DNA of 64,000 nt from JABCPE02 sp963518845 (GCA_963518845.1 CAUQKV010000010.1:1-64000); one strand, 5' to 3'. Shown: positions 27,256 to 34,939, counted from the stretch's first letter. Made by a program: numbers and translations. The notes: generated by a model from the sequence alone, not told the origin.

Positions 27256-27287
27256 AAAAGCAGTCCATAAACGACTGCTTTTATTTT
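27256..27287. terminator. Bidirectional terminator between bactofilin gene and prfA
   Basis: AAAAGCAGTC (27256-27265) pairs with GACTGCTTTT (27273-27282) around a seven-base loop, with A-run before and T-run after. It serves both convergent genes. Confidence 0.85.
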
Positions 27288-28364
27288 TTAATCTTCTCCT
27301 TTCATTTTTTCGGCATTTTCTGCCATGATTAGAGCTTCCAGCATTTCTTCTATATCTCCGTTCATAAAGGCGTCCAGATTGTAAATAGACTTATTGATTC
27401 TATGGTCGGTCACACGCCCTTGAGGATAGTTATAAGTTCTGATTTTCGCGGAACGGTCTCCCGTAGAAACCATGGTTTTTCTCTGAGCAGCGATGTCTCC
27501 TTGTACTTTTTGTAATTCTATATCGTAGAGTTTTGTACGAAGCATTTCCATTGCTAACTCTCTGTTGGCCAACTGGGAACGAGCCTGCTGACAAACCACT
27601 ACTATTCCCGTAGGCTTGTGAGTCAGTTGAACTTTGGTTTCCACTTTGTTTACATTCTGTCCTCCTGCTCCTCCTGAACGCGAAGTTTGCATTTCTATAT
27701 CAGCTGGATTGATTTCCACATCTACTTCCTCTGCTTCTGGTAGTACGGCTACGGTAATCGCTGAGGTATGCACACGCCCTTGGGACTCGGTCTCTGGAAC
27801 ACGCTGAACACGGTGAACGCCAGACTCGAATTTCATGATTCCATACACGCCCTCACCTTCTACTCTCATGATGAGTTCTTTGTAGCCTTTTGCGGCCTCG
27901 TTGTAGTCGGTAACTTCATGTCTCCAACCTTTTGACTTGAAATACATTGTATACATTCTATACACATCTTCCACGAAAATGGCCGCCTCGTCACCACCTG
28001 TTCCTGCACGGAGCTCTACCATGACATTCTTGTCATCTGCCGGATCTTTCGGAATGAGAAGGATTTTCAAGTCTTCTTCTAATTTTGGGATAAGCGCCAG
28101 ACTTTCCTGCTTCTCCATTTTAGCCAAATCTATCATATCCTTATCAGATTCTGTGGCGATGATTTCATCGGCTTCTTCTATGGAGTTTTTGGCGTTCATG
28201 TATTGGTCAAAAACAGCCACCACTTTTCCCAAATCGCTGTATTCTTTATTAAGAGAAGAATATCTTTTTTGGTCAGAGATTACATCTGGCTGGATTATTA
28301 GATCCGCTACTTCATTATATCTTTGTTTGATTGCCTGTAACTTTGGTATTAAACTATTTGCCAT
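27288..28364 (-). CDS. prfA: Peptide chain release factor 1
   Basis: A 358-residue class I release factor that ends translation at UAA and UAG. The GGQ motif is in RSGGAGGQNVNKVET, the tripeptide anticodon region in GVHRVQRVPETESQGRVHTS, and the C-terminal KIRTYNYPQGRVTDHRI segment is standard. The length is normal (about 360). It has its own -7 box upstream and no tightly linked prmC. The start at ATG 28364 fits the usual N-terminus. Confidence 0.97.
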   Translation of the reverse strand: MANSLIPKLQAIKQRYNEVADLIIQPDVISDQKRYSSLNKEYSDLGKVVAVFDQYMNAKNSIEEADEIIATESDKDMIDLAKMEKQESLALIPKLEEDLKILLIPKDPADDKNVMVELRAGTGGDEAAIFVEDVYRMYTMYFKSKGWRHEVTDYNEAAKGYKELIMRVEGEGVYGIMKFESGVHRVQRVPETESQGRVHTSAITVAVLPEAEEVDVEINPADIEMQTSRSGGAGGQNVNKVETKVQLTHKPTGIVVVCQQARSQLANRELAMEMLRTKLYDIELQKVQGDIAAQRKTMVSTGDRSAKIRTYNYPQGRVTDHRINKSIYNLDAFMNGDIEEMLEALIMAENAEKMKGED

Positions 28365-28382
28365 TATTTAATTTTGAATGGG

Positions 28383-28390
28383 CAAAGATA
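28383..28390 (-). promoter_or_regulatory. -7 box of the prfA promoter
   Basis: TATCTTTG on the minus strand, 18 nt before the prfA start codon, matches TAnnTTTG. A -33 TTG is not obvious. Confidence 0.5.
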
Positions 28391-28489
28391 AGAAAATCCT
28401 ATGTAATGAGTTAAATTTTGGTTTAATGACAAATAAAATTCCAGTTGTTTTAATGTAATTAAATAAGAAAATATTTGGGGCAAATGTCT

Positions 28490-28497
28490 TATCTTTG
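28490..28497 (+). promoter_or_regulatory. -7 box before TonB_C-like gene 1
   Basis: TATCTTTG matches the consensus and lies 17 nt before the start codon. The surrounding sequence, GGCAAATGTCTTATCTTTGG, recurs nearly unchanged before gene 2 and in part before gene 3, so each copy was duplicated with its promoter. Confidence 0.6.
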
Positions 28498-28514
28498 GAG
28501 GAAAATATTAGTCT

Positions 28515-29000
28515 ATGAAATTTTTTAAATTATCTGTTTTAGCGACTGTTTTGTTTTTTGGAGTGGCTTATGGACAAAAGTCATCAAAACCTAAACCAAC
28601 CAAGGAAGAAGTTGTATATAAAGATACTGACAAAGTTGATAAAGAAGCAGTTTTCTCAAAAGGAGGTGATAATGGTTTTCGTGAATTATTGGCATCAAAT
28701 ACTGATTTGAATAAAATAGATGGGTACGAAGATTTCCCAGAAGAAACAAAGAAAGAAATCCAAAAACTTATTTCAGAGAATAAACCTACTCCCTCAGTTA
28801 TGTTATCTACTACCTTATCCTTCATAATAGAGCCAGATGGGACAATGTCAAATATTTTGGCAGAGGGAGAAAATCAATCTTTTAATAAAGAAATGGAAAG
28901 AACTCTGAAAACTATAACAGACAAATGGATTCCTGCTGAAATAAAAGGGAAAAAAGTTAGATTCTATTATAATGTACCTATCAAAATGAGGATAGAATAA
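28515..29000 (+). CDS. Secreted TonB C-terminal-like protein, copy 1 of 3
   Basis: A 161-residue exported protein: signal peptide MKFFKLSVLATVLFFGVAYG, a Lys/Glu/Asp linker (about 22-45), then a TonB_C-like domain (about 47-160) with FSKGGDNGFRELLAS, SFIIEPDGTMSNI, NQSFNKEMERTLK and VRFYYNVPIKMRIE. Flavobacterial TonB proteins end the same way (VdkdG...P.k...G..V...y.iP...). Unlike true TonB there is no N-terminal membrane anchor; the residue at the lipobox position is Tyr, while copies 2 and 3 have Cys. It is the first of three tandem paralogues, closest to copy 3. Function unknown. Confidence 0.82.
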   Translation: MKFFKLSVLATVLFFGVAYGQKSSKPKPTKEEVVYKDTDKVDKEAVFSKGGDNGFRELLASNTDLNKIDGYEDFPEETKKEIQKLISENKPTPSVMLSTTLSFIIEPDGTMSNILAEGENQSFNKEMERTLKTITDKWIPAEIKGKKVRFYYNVPIKMRIE

Positions 29001-29020
29001 TGAAGAAAGGGCAAATGTCT

Positions 29021-29028
29021 TATCTTTG
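29021..29028 (+). promoter_or_regulatory. -7 box before TonB_C-like gene 2
   Basis: TATCTTTG, in the same duplicated context as before gene 1 and 17 nt ahead of the start codon. Confidence 0.6.
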
Positions 29029-29045
29029 GAGAAAAATATTAGTTT

Positions 29046-29513
29046 ATGAGATTTTTTAGATTACCTGTTTTAGGAGCTATTTTATTTTTTGGTGTGGTTT
29101 GTGCACAAGAAAAGCCTAAGTCTCTGCCAGAGGAAATAGCAATTTATACATCCACTAATGTTCCAAATTTTCCAGATGGAGGAATTAATGGATTTCGCCA
29201 GTTAGTCGCATCAAAAATAAAGTATAACAGAATAGACCCATTTCAGCATTTGCCTGCGGAACAAGCTAGAGAGCTCCGACATCTAATTTTAGAGAGAAGA
29301 CCTGTTCCTAAAACAATATTGAAATCTAGTTTAGAATTCATAGTTGAGATAGATGGGACATTGTCTGGGATTTCAGCAAAAGGAGAAAATAGTTCTTTTA
29401 ATAAAGAGATTGAAAGAGTTGTAAAATCTATAAAAACTAGGTGGATTTTTGAGGAAGGAGAAAAGAAAAAGACTCCCATGAGAATGCCTATTAAGATGAC
29501 AATAGAGGATTAA
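29046..29513 (+). CDS. Secreted TonB C-terminal-like protein, copy 2 of 3
   Basis: A 155-residue paralogue of the genes on either side. The signal peptide is MRFFRLPVLGAILFFGVVC with a Cys at position 19, possibly a lipobox although the -3 residue is Gly. The domain shows FPDGGINGFRQLVAS, EFIVEIDGTLSGI, NSSFNKEIERVVK and a C-terminal PMRMPIKMTIED. It is the most diverged of the three in the middle (LPAEQARELRHLILERR). It begins 45 nt after copy 1 and is followed by a hairpin that recurs after copy 3. Role unknown; TonB energy transduction is unlikely without a membrane anchor. Confidence 0.82.
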   Translation: MRFFRLPVLGAILFFGVVCAQEKPKSLPEEIAIYTSTNVPNFPDGGINGFRQLVASKIKYNRIDPFQHLPAEQARELRHLILERRPVPKTILKSSLEFIVEIDGTLSGISAKGENSSFNKEIERVVKSIKTRWIFEEGEKKKTPMRMPIKMTIED

Positions 29514-29519
29514 AAAACT

Positions 29520-29550
29520 CCCTTCGTAGAAAATACGGGGGATTTTGTTT
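29520..29550 (+). terminator. Hairpin after TonB_C-like gene 2
   Basis: CCCTTCGTA (from 29520) can pair with TACGGGGG (to 29541) around GAAAA, with two G-U pairs, followed by ATTTTGTTT. The core CGTAGAAAATACGG recurs after copy 3. Confidence 0.55.
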
Positions 29551-29583
29551 ATTAAATAGATAAAGAAGAAAAGATAAATATCT

Positions 29584-29591
29584 TATCTTTG
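29584..29591 (+). promoter_or_regulatory. -7 box before TonB_C-like gene 3
   Basis: TATCTTTG followed by GGGAAAAATATTAGTTTATG, nearly identical to the leader of copies 1 and 2. Confidence 0.6.
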
Positions 29592-29607
29592 GGAAAAATA
29601 TTAGTTT

Positions 29608-30108
29608 ATGAGATTTTTAAAATTATCTGTTTTAGCAGTTGTTTTGTTTTTAGGTGTGGCTTGTGGACAAAAATCATCTGAACCTAAAACAACAGAAGAA
29701 GAGGTTGTATATAAAGATACTGATGAAGTTGATAAAGATGTAGACAAAGTTGATAAAGAAGCTGTTTTTCCAGAGGGAGGAATAGATGGTTTTCGTAATT
29801 TGTTAGCTTCAAAGGTAGATGCAGATAAAATAGATGAGTATGAAGGGGCTGGAAGAAGTAGAAAATGGATTTTTCGAATTTTTCGAAAGAAACCGATTTC
29901 CAAAACAACAATATCATCCGTTTTGACATTTATTGTTGAGCCAGACGGTACAATTTCCGATATTTCAGCAAAAGGAGAAAATCAATCTTTTAATGAAGAG
30001 ATAGAAAGAGCAGTAAAATCCATACAAACCAAATGGATTCCTGCTGAAGTAAAGGGGGAAAAAGTTAGAAGTAAGTATTATGTGCCTGTCAAGATAACGA
30101 TTGAATAA
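29608..30108 (+). CDS. Secreted TonB C-terminal-like protein, copy 3 of 3
   Basis: A 166-residue paralogue. The signal peptide MRFLKLSVLAVVLFLGVAC has Cys19, a possible lipid attachment site. The linker has a small internal duplication (DEVDKDVDKVDKEAVF) compared with copy 1. The TonB_C-like domain shows FPEGGIDGFRNLLAS, TFIVEPDGTISDI, NQSFNEEIERAVK and VRSKYYVPVKITIE. Residues about 75-90 (AGRSRKWIFRIFRKK) are strongly basic, where the other copies are acidic or mixed; the +1 frame of this stretch reads LEEVENGFFEFFERN, closer to copy 1, which hints at two compensating frameshifts. Function unknown. Confidence 0.82.
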   Translation: MRFLKLSVLAVVLFLGVACGQKSSEPKTTEEEVVYKDTDEVDKDVDKVDKEAVFPEGGIDGFRNLLASKVDADKIDEYEGAGRSRKWIFRIFRKKPISKTTISSVLTFIVEPDGTISDISAKGENQSFNEEIERAVKSIQTKWIPAEVKGEKVRSKYYVPVKITIE

Positions 30109-30120
30109 CGAGAATTCTCT

Positions 30121-30142
30121 TCGTAGAAAATACGGTTTTTTT
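30121..30142 (+). terminator. Hairpin after TonB_C-like gene 3
   Basis: CGTA-GAAAA-TACG, the same core as after copy 2, followed by GTTTTTTTG. The stem is short, so it is a modest terminator. Confidence 0.5.
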
Positions 30143-30170
30143 GTCTATGAAATAGATAGAGAAGAAAAAA

Positions 30171-30200
30171 TTGGGATTAAAATTTATTTTTATACTTTTG
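30171..30200 (+). promoter_or_regulatory. Consensus Bacteroidota promoter for the DUF3078 gene
   Basis: TTG at 30171-30173, 19 nt, then TACTTTTG at 30193-30200. This is a full TTG-N19-TAnnTTTG match, 23 nt before the start codon. Confidence 0.78.
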
Positions 30201-30223
30201 CGGCCAATTAATTTTTATTAGAG

Positions 30224-31183
30224 ATGAAGAAATTAACATTAGTTATTTTAGCACTTGCATTCGGAAATGCATTTGCGCAAGAAAATGAAGTAGTTACAGA
30301 TTCTGTGGCTGCAGTGGTAGAAGAAAAAGTGGCAGAGCCAGAACCACCAAAAAAAAACTGGTCTATAGAAGGACAAAACACATTGATGCTAAACCAAGCA
30401 GCATTCTCTAACTGGGTAGGCGGTGGAGCTAATAATGTGGGTTGGTTAGTAGGAGTGAACTACAATTTTACTTACCAAAAAGACAAAGACCTTTGGGAAA
30501 ATAACATTATCCTAGGATACGGAAGAAATAATACCCAAGGATTAGGAAACAGAAAAACGCAGGATAATATCAACATCAGCACAAACTACGGTAGAGCTAT
30601 CTCTCAAAACTGGTATGCGTCTGCTGGAGCGAGTTTTATTTCTCAGTTTGATAATGGATATGCTGATGGAAATAACCCAAGCGCTGCGAAAATCTCAAGC
30701 TTTATGGCGCCAGGATACCTGAATGTAGGTGCTGGTTTTACATATAAACCAAATGAGGATTTCACGCTTACTTTGAGACCTGCTAACGCAAGAATGACAT
30801 TTGTTTTAGACAAGGATTTACAATACAAAGGAAACTACGGACTTAAAAACGACGGAGACAGCATGTTGTTCCAGTTTGGGTTCTATGCAGATGCTTCTTA
30901 TAAAGTGAAATTGATGGAAAACATCCATTTGACAAACAAAGCTTGGCTGTTCTCTAACTATCTAGACCACCCAGAGAGAATAGCAATGGGATACAGCGGA
31001 ATTCTTAATTTGAAAATCAACAAGTATATTTCGTCTAATATCACGCTGGATCTAGTGTATGACCACAACCAAATCAGAAAAACTCAGCTGAAACAGACCC
31101 TTGGACTTGGACTGGCTTATAACATCAGCAATGGTGTGAAAAAAGCTGACACATCAAGAAATGCTGACTGGAAAAAAGACTAA
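30224..31183 (+). CDS. DUF3078 outer-membrane protein
   Basis: A 319-residue protein with signal peptide MKKLTLVILALAFGNAFAQ, an acidic/Pro linker (about 20-45) and a DUF3078 domain with NQAAFSNWVGGGANNVGWL, YNFTYQKDKDLWENNIILGYG and RKTQDNINISTNYG. The alternating aromatic and polar strands and Gly-rich turns suggest an outer-membrane beta-barrel. DUF3078 is restricted mainly to Bacteroidota and its role is unknown. A strong promoter and a long-stem terminator make it a single-gene unit, probably well expressed. Confidence 0.9.
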   Translation: MKKLTLVILALAFGNAFAQENEVVTDSVAAVVEEKVAEPEPPKKNWSIEGQNTLMLNQAAFSNWVGGGANNVGWLVGVNYNFTYQKDKDLWENNIILGYGRNNTQGLGNRKTQDNINISTNYGRAISQNWYASAGASFISQFDNGYADGNNPSAAKISSFMAPGYLNVGAGFTYKPNEDFTLTLRPANARMTFVLDKDLQYKGNYGLKNDGDSMLFQFGFYADASYKVKLMENIHLTNKAWLFSNYLDHPERIAMGYSGILNLKINKYISSNITLDLVYDHNQIRKTQLKQTLGLGLAYNISNGVKKADTSRNADWKKD

Positions 31184-31196
31184 AATATCATCAACT

Positions 31197-31236
31197 AAAA
31201 TAAGATTTATCCAAAAGGGTAAATCTTATTTTTTGT
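31197..31236 (+). terminator. Terminator of the DUF3078 gene
   Basis: A 13-bp stem: AAAATAAGATTTA (31197-31209) pairs with TAAATCTTATTTT (31220-31232), with a ten-base loop whose CC and GGG may extend the pairing, followed by T. Confidence 0.85.
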
Positions 31237-31282
31237 AATATTGTGGAACGCTAAAAAATTAATTTAAACAATAAATCAAAAA

Positions 31283-31912
31283 ATGAAACCAAGTTTTATT
31301 TTCTTGCCGTTGAGTAATGAGAAGTACAGCTATATGCTATTGCTTGATACAAGAGAAATTATAGAGTATGAAAACGGAAAAGAAATAACAAAATTTGGAG
31401 ATTATGAATTGTTTAAACAATATTATCTTAAACTTAACCAGAGAGTTTGTTTACCTGATGAAATAGAAGGTTTTTTCAGTCCAAATGAATTGGCGAAGAA
31501 CTATCTTGCAGACCAAGATAAAATCCTAAATATAGAAAATCATATTGATGATTATTTAGCAGTGCTACAAGAGAATTTGTCAAATAAAATTGATAAATCC
31601 AGATTAGGAGAAGGAACCCACATACTTAAAATTTTTAAAGAAATTAGAGAAGAAATTTCTTATGATGGCTCTCAGAAATATGAGATTCCCATTATTGTTC
31701 TATATGGAGAGCATATCCGAGAATTATGCCCACAGAAAAAATGGTGTGTGAAACGAGATTATAATGTGCTGGGGGAGGAGTATTACTATCCTACACTTGA
31801 GGATGAAGATATTAGAGATTATGTGCGGGAAATGCTATATAATGAGGGGGATGATAAAATATTTAACTTCCAATATTTGCTGGATATGGCAGAGATAATA
31901 AAAAATGAGTAA
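31283..31912 (+). CDS. Hypothetical protein (209 residues)
   Basis: I do not recognise the family. The protein begins MKPSFIFLPLSNEKYSYMLLL and is acidic, with many Glu/Asp and Tyr. It has no signal peptide or membrane helix and is probably cytoplasmic. A central segment (about 130-175) holds EIPIIVLYGEHIRELCPQ and two Cys. The sequence is AT-rich compared with core genes nearby. It is followed after 65 nt by another unknown gene in the same direction. Acidic orphans of this kind can be immunity proteins of contact-dependent toxins, but no toxin gene is visible here. Confidence 0.75.
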   Translation: MKPSFIFLPLSNEKYSYMLLLDTREIIEYENGKEITKFGDYELFKQYYLKLNQRVCLPDEIEGFFSPNELAKNYLADQDKILNIENHIDDYLAVLQENLSNKIDKSRLGEGTHILKIFKEIREEISYDGSQKYEIPIIVLYGEHIRELCPQKKWCVKRDYNVLGEEYYYPTLEDEDIRDYVREMLYNEGDDKIFNFQYLLDMAEIIKNE

Positions 31913-31977
31913 AAGTTCTGTTTTAGGCATTTTTATAATAAGATGATATTATCATAATACATCAAAACCCACAAGAT

Positions 31978-32766
31978 ATGAAACAAGAAGTGTATTTATG
32001 TGAGCAAAAAGGAACAACTTTCATCGTGGTTGATACTGAAGAAAATATTCAACAAGCTATTGAAAGAGACAAAGATGAAAATAGAAGTGAATTTGTAAAA
32101 TACTTACAAAGAAATGACCCATCAGGATTTAATGAATTCAGAGCCAGAAAACTGAACCCATCCAAAGACAAGATAAAAGAACCTTTAGGAATTAGTTTTC
32201 TAGGAGTAGAGGAAACAGATGTGGAATACTTAAATAGTCAGGTAGAGCATTTAAATATTAATAAAATCAATATCCGAGATAGCAAACTTGATATGCCATT
32301 GCCTGAGCATATTACAGATAATGTGAAAACTTTCTTCTGTGGAGGAAAAGTAAAAGGAGTAATAGATTTGGATTTATATAAAAATTTAGAAGAAATTAAT
32401 ATCTTGGATTGGGATGCGAAAATAAAATTCAAAAATGATTCAAAGAAAAATAACATTAGAAAATTAGTCGTATGGTATCATAAACCCAAAGAAAAAACAC
32501 TCAAAACATTGATAGATTTTTTATATAATTTGGAAATATTAGAAATAAATCATACTAATATAGAAACTTTAGAAGGAGTAGAAAACCTTAGATTTTTAAA
32601 GGGAATAGAAATACAATATGGACGGAATCTAAAACAAATAGATTATCTCAATGAATGTAAAAAGCTCGAGAGAGTCTTTTTTAATAATTGTAAAAAGATA
32701 GAAGATATGGAAAAACTGCACCAGCGCGAGGGATTATATATTCGAAAAGCAGCCTTGTCAGGATAG
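31978..32766 (+). CDS. Hypothetical protein with LRR-like repeats (262 residues)
   Basis: The N-terminal 75 residues are unrecognised and polar (MKQEVYLCEQKGTTFIVVDT). From about residue 85 to 255 the sequence shows leucine/isoleucine-rich units of about 22-24 residues: LYKNLEEINILDW, IRKLVVWYH, LYNLEILEINHTNIETLEGV, LRFLKGIEIQYG and CKKLERVFFNNCKKIED. This is an irregular leucine-rich-repeat pattern. No signal peptide is present, so it is cytoplasmic. It may bind another protein; a role cannot be named. It shares the AT-rich character and direction of the preceding orphan gene. Confidence 0.75.
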   Translation: MKQEVYLCEQKGTTFIVVDTEENIQQAIERDKDENRSEFVKYLQRNDPSGFNEFRARKLNPSKDKIKEPLGISFLGVEETDVEYLNSQVEHLNINKINIRDSKLDMPLPEHITDNVKTFFCGGKVKGVIDLDLYKNLEEINILDWDAKIKFKNDSKKNNIRKLVVWYHKPKEKTLKTLIDFLYNLEILEINHTNIETLEGVENLRFLKGIEIQYGRNLKQIDYLNECKKLERVFFNNCKKIEDMEKLHQREGLYIRKAALSG

Positions 32767-32868
32767 ATAATGTCAATATAATCAAATTCTTACAGCTTGG
32801 TGAGCCGTAATATATTTTGTGTTCTTTTCCTATCCAATAAATTTTCATAAAATAAAATAAAAATCTTC

Positions 32869-32898
32869 TTGCTTAGTAGAAAAAAATAATTATCTTTG
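32869..32898 (+). promoter_or_regulatory. Consensus Bacteroidota promoter for rpmH
   Basis: TTG at 32869-32871, 19 nt, then TATCTTTG at 32891-32898, a full consensus match. It leaves an untranslated leader of about 75 nt before rpmH, longer than elsewhere in this window. Confidence 0.82.
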
Positions 32899-32979
32899 CA
32901 CTCTCAAAAGGGAGAATAATTTTAAGTTTAAAAAGTAATGGAGCAGTAATGCTACCTCTTACAAGAAAAAGTATATAAA

Positions 32980-33135
32980 ATGAAAAGAACATTCCAACCA
33001 TCAGAAAGAAAGAGAAGAAACAAACATGGGTTTAGAGAAAGAATGTCTACACCTAATGGTAGAAGAGTTTTAGCTGCAAGAAGAGCAAAAGGAAGAAAAA
33101 GATTGACAGTTAGCGAAGCAAGAGCTAAAAGATAA
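32980..33135 (+). CDS. rpmH: 50S ribosomal protein L34
   Basis: Reading from ATG 32980 gives 51 residues beginning MKRTFQPSERKRRNKHGFRE and ending with VSEARAKR before TAA at 33133. This is the very basic, conserved ribosomal protein L34 (usually 44-53 residues), including RMSTPNGRRVLAARRAKGR. Expression is from a consensus promoter with a leader of about 75 nt. In many bacteria rpmH lies next to rnpA and near the origin; here no rnpA follows, as is common in Bacteroidota. Confidence 0.98.
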   Translation: MKRTFQPSERKRRNKHGFRERMSTPNGRRVLAARRAKGRKRLTVSEARAKR

Positions 33136-33284
33136 TCTGTCTTCTGAAAATAAAATAATAGTGTCTAAAAGAATTTATCTTTTGGACATTTTTTCGTTGT
33201 TATAATCGCCGATTATTTTAATATTTTTTAAATTCTAGATTTAACCTTTCGCAAAAAAAATCATCAAACAAATAGAAGAACCCA

Positions 33285-33839
33285 ATGAAGGTAAAAGATG
33301 AAGATATTATCCGTCTTATGCAGAGTCCTGAAAATCAAGAAAAAGGACTTCGTATGATGATGGATGTGTATCAGAGTCGGTTGTATTGGCATATTCGTAG
33401 GCTGGTCAATGATGAAGATGCTGCAAAGGATATTTTGCAAGAAACTTTTATCAAAGTCTATCAGAATTTTTCACAATTCAAGAAAGACAGCCAGCTCTAC
33501 ACATGGCTCTATAGAATAGCTTCTAATGAGGCTCTGCAGCATCTAAACAAATTGAAAAAAATGCAGAAAATGGAGCAGGATGCAGATGTCTATCTAGAAA
33601 ACCAAAAAGCAGAAAATAGCGGGAGAAATGCAGCTGAAATAGAGCTTTTACTACAAGATGCGATACAAAAACTACCAGAGAAACAACGGATGGTTTTTGC
33701 GCTGAGGTATTATGATGACCTGCCATATGAGGAGATTAGCAAGATTTTGGGTATGTCAGTAAGTACACTGAAAACCAACTATCACTATGCGAAAAGCAAA
33801 ATAGAACAGTATATTTTAGACCATAGCGAAGAATTTTAA
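33285..33839 (+). CDS. ECF-type RNA polymerase sigma factor
   Basis: A 184-residue sigma-70 family protein with region 2 (about 25-95; RLVNDEDAAKDILQETFIKVY and SQLYTWLYRIASNEALQHL) and region 4 (about 125-180; LPEKQRMVFALRYYDDLPYEEISKILGMSVSTLKTNYHYA), linked without region 3. Such sigma factors direct RNA polymerase to envelope or stress genes. Two nucleotides after its stop begins a single-pass membrane protein that is probably its anti-sigma factor, and a CpxP-like secreted protein follows, so the three form one signalling operon. Confidence 0.93.
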   Translation: MKVKDEDIIRLMQSPENQEKGLRMMMDVYQSRLYWHIRRLVNDEDAAKDILQETFIKVYQNFSQFKKDSQLYTWLYRIASNEALQHLNKLKKMQKMEQDADVYLENQKAENSGRNAAEIELLLQDAIQKLPEKQRMVFALRYYDDLPYEEISKILGMSVSTLKTNYHYAKSKIEQYILDHSEEF

Positions 33840-33841
33840 AA

Positions 33842-34351
33842 ATGAAAAAAATAGATATAGAAAAATGGGAGCGAAAAACGCCTGAATTGCCAGAAAACTT
33901 TTTCGAGAAAATGCAAGAAAAAGTTTTGGATAAAACGGTAAGGGCGGAGAAACGACCTGTGAAAAGGTTTAAAATAAACCCAATGTGGGCTTCTGCGGCG
34001 GCAGTAGCGGTGGTTTTTGGGATTTCGTTTTTTGTGAATTTTAAAAATAAAAATGTGGAAGTGATACAAAACCCTCAGATGGTTCAGACTGAAAATGTTT
34101 TCATTTTAAAACAAGAGCAAAATACTCAACCTCAAATAGATGCAATAAACCAAGAAGCGGTAGAGAATCAACCCTATACAGAATCAAAAACATCTTTTGC
34201 TGGGCAGAGTTCTGATGCTGTTTCTGAGCAGAAAATAAAAAATCTTTCTACGAAACTCAAAATGGAAGAGGTTCTAAATGTCATGAGCGAAGAGGAACTT
34301 CAGGAGCTGACTAGTAATTATGAACAAGACACCTTTTTGGATTTATATTAA
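33842..34351 (+). CDS. Probable anti-sigma factor (single-pass membrane protein)
   Basis: A 169-residue protein with a cytoplasmic N-terminal part (about 1-45; KWERKTPELPENFFEKMQ), one transmembrane helix (about 46-62, MWASAAAVAVVFGISFFV) and a periplasmic Gln/Glu/Asn-rich tail. It begins 2 nt after the sigma gene. By position and topology it should hold the sigma factor at the membrane. No zinc-type HxxxCxxC anti-sigma motif is seen, so this is inference from context. The tail ends with an Ile/Leu/Glu helix (EEVLNVMSEEELQELTSNY). Confidence 0.7.
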   Translation: MKKIDIEKWERKTPELPENFFEKMQEKVLDKTVRAEKRPVKRFKINPMWASAAAVAVVFGISFFVNFKNKNVEVIQNPQMVQTENVFILKQEQNTQPQIDAINQEAVENQPYTESKTSFAGQSSDAVSEQKIKNLSTKLKMEEVLNVMSEEELQELTSNYEQDTFLDLY

Positions 34352-34365
34352 TTAAAATTTTAAAA

Positions 34366-34851
34366 ATGAAAAAAATATTTTTTTTATTAGCCATATCTTT
34401 TGGAATGCTGGTTTCTGCACAAAAGAACAATGGAAAACACCACGAGGACAAGAAAAGCTATATTCATGATTTTGAAAAAATGACACATGAAGAGAAAATG
34501 GCTTTCATTCAGCAGTTGAGTGTTAATAAAATTATCAAAGAATTAGAGCTTTCTGGTGAGAAAAAAGATACTGTGGAGAAACTTCTTAGTGAATATCTTA
34601 AAGCGCAAAGGGAAATAAAAGCTTTTAAACCTATGGGTGCTCATGAAAATCTGACCGATGAAGAGGCTTTAAGAAAGATAAACCTTGGTTTTGAAGTTGC
34701 TCAAAAGGTTTTGGATAACAGAAAATTTTACTCCAAAAAATTACTGGAACACCTTTCTCCACAGCAGGTTTTGAAAATTTATAAAATAGAGAAAGATATC
34801 AAGGATTCCTTTAAGCATAAACACGATAAAGACAAACATAAGACTAAATAA
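34366..34851 (+). CDS. Secreted CpxP/Spy-like helical protein
   Basis: A 161-residue exported protein with signal peptide MKKIFFLLAISFGMLVSAQ and an all-helical, charged body. FEKMTHEEKMAFIQQLSVNKI, LELSGEKKDTVEKLLSEYLKAQ and a later EHLSPQQVLKIYKIEKDI (an LSPQQ-type motif) recall CpxP/Spy/zinc-resistance proteins that sense or chaperone misfolded periplasmic proteins. The tail is His/Lys/Asp-rich and could bind metal. It is third in the sigma/anti-sigma operon, as such sensors often are, and is followed by a terminator. Homology is by pattern only. Confidence 0.65.
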   Translation: MKKIFFLLAISFGMLVSAQKNNGKHHEDKKSYIHDFEKMTHEEKMAFIQQLSVNKIIKELELSGEKKDTVEKLLSEYLKAQREIKAFKPMGAHENLTDEEALRKINLGFEVAQKVLDNRKFYSKKLLEHLSPQQVLKIYKIEKDIKDSFKHKHDKDKHKTK

Positions 34852-34861
34852 ATTTATACAC

Positions 34862-34890
34862 AAAAGACTGATATTTTTCAGTCTTTTTTT
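34862..34890 (+). terminator. Terminator of the sigma-factor operon
   Basis: AAAAGACTGA (34862-34871) pairs with TCAGTCTTTT (34878-34887) around TATTTT, followed by T. Confidence 0.85.
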
Positions 34891-34939
34891 AGTTTATACT
34901 TGAGATTTATTATTTATCTTCGCGAGAAAATAAATATTT

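Noticed and set aside
28474..28497. Full -33/-7 promoter before TonB_C-like gene 1 using TTTG at 28474
   Set aside because: The spacing to the -7 box is only 12 nt, too short; only the -7 box is reported.
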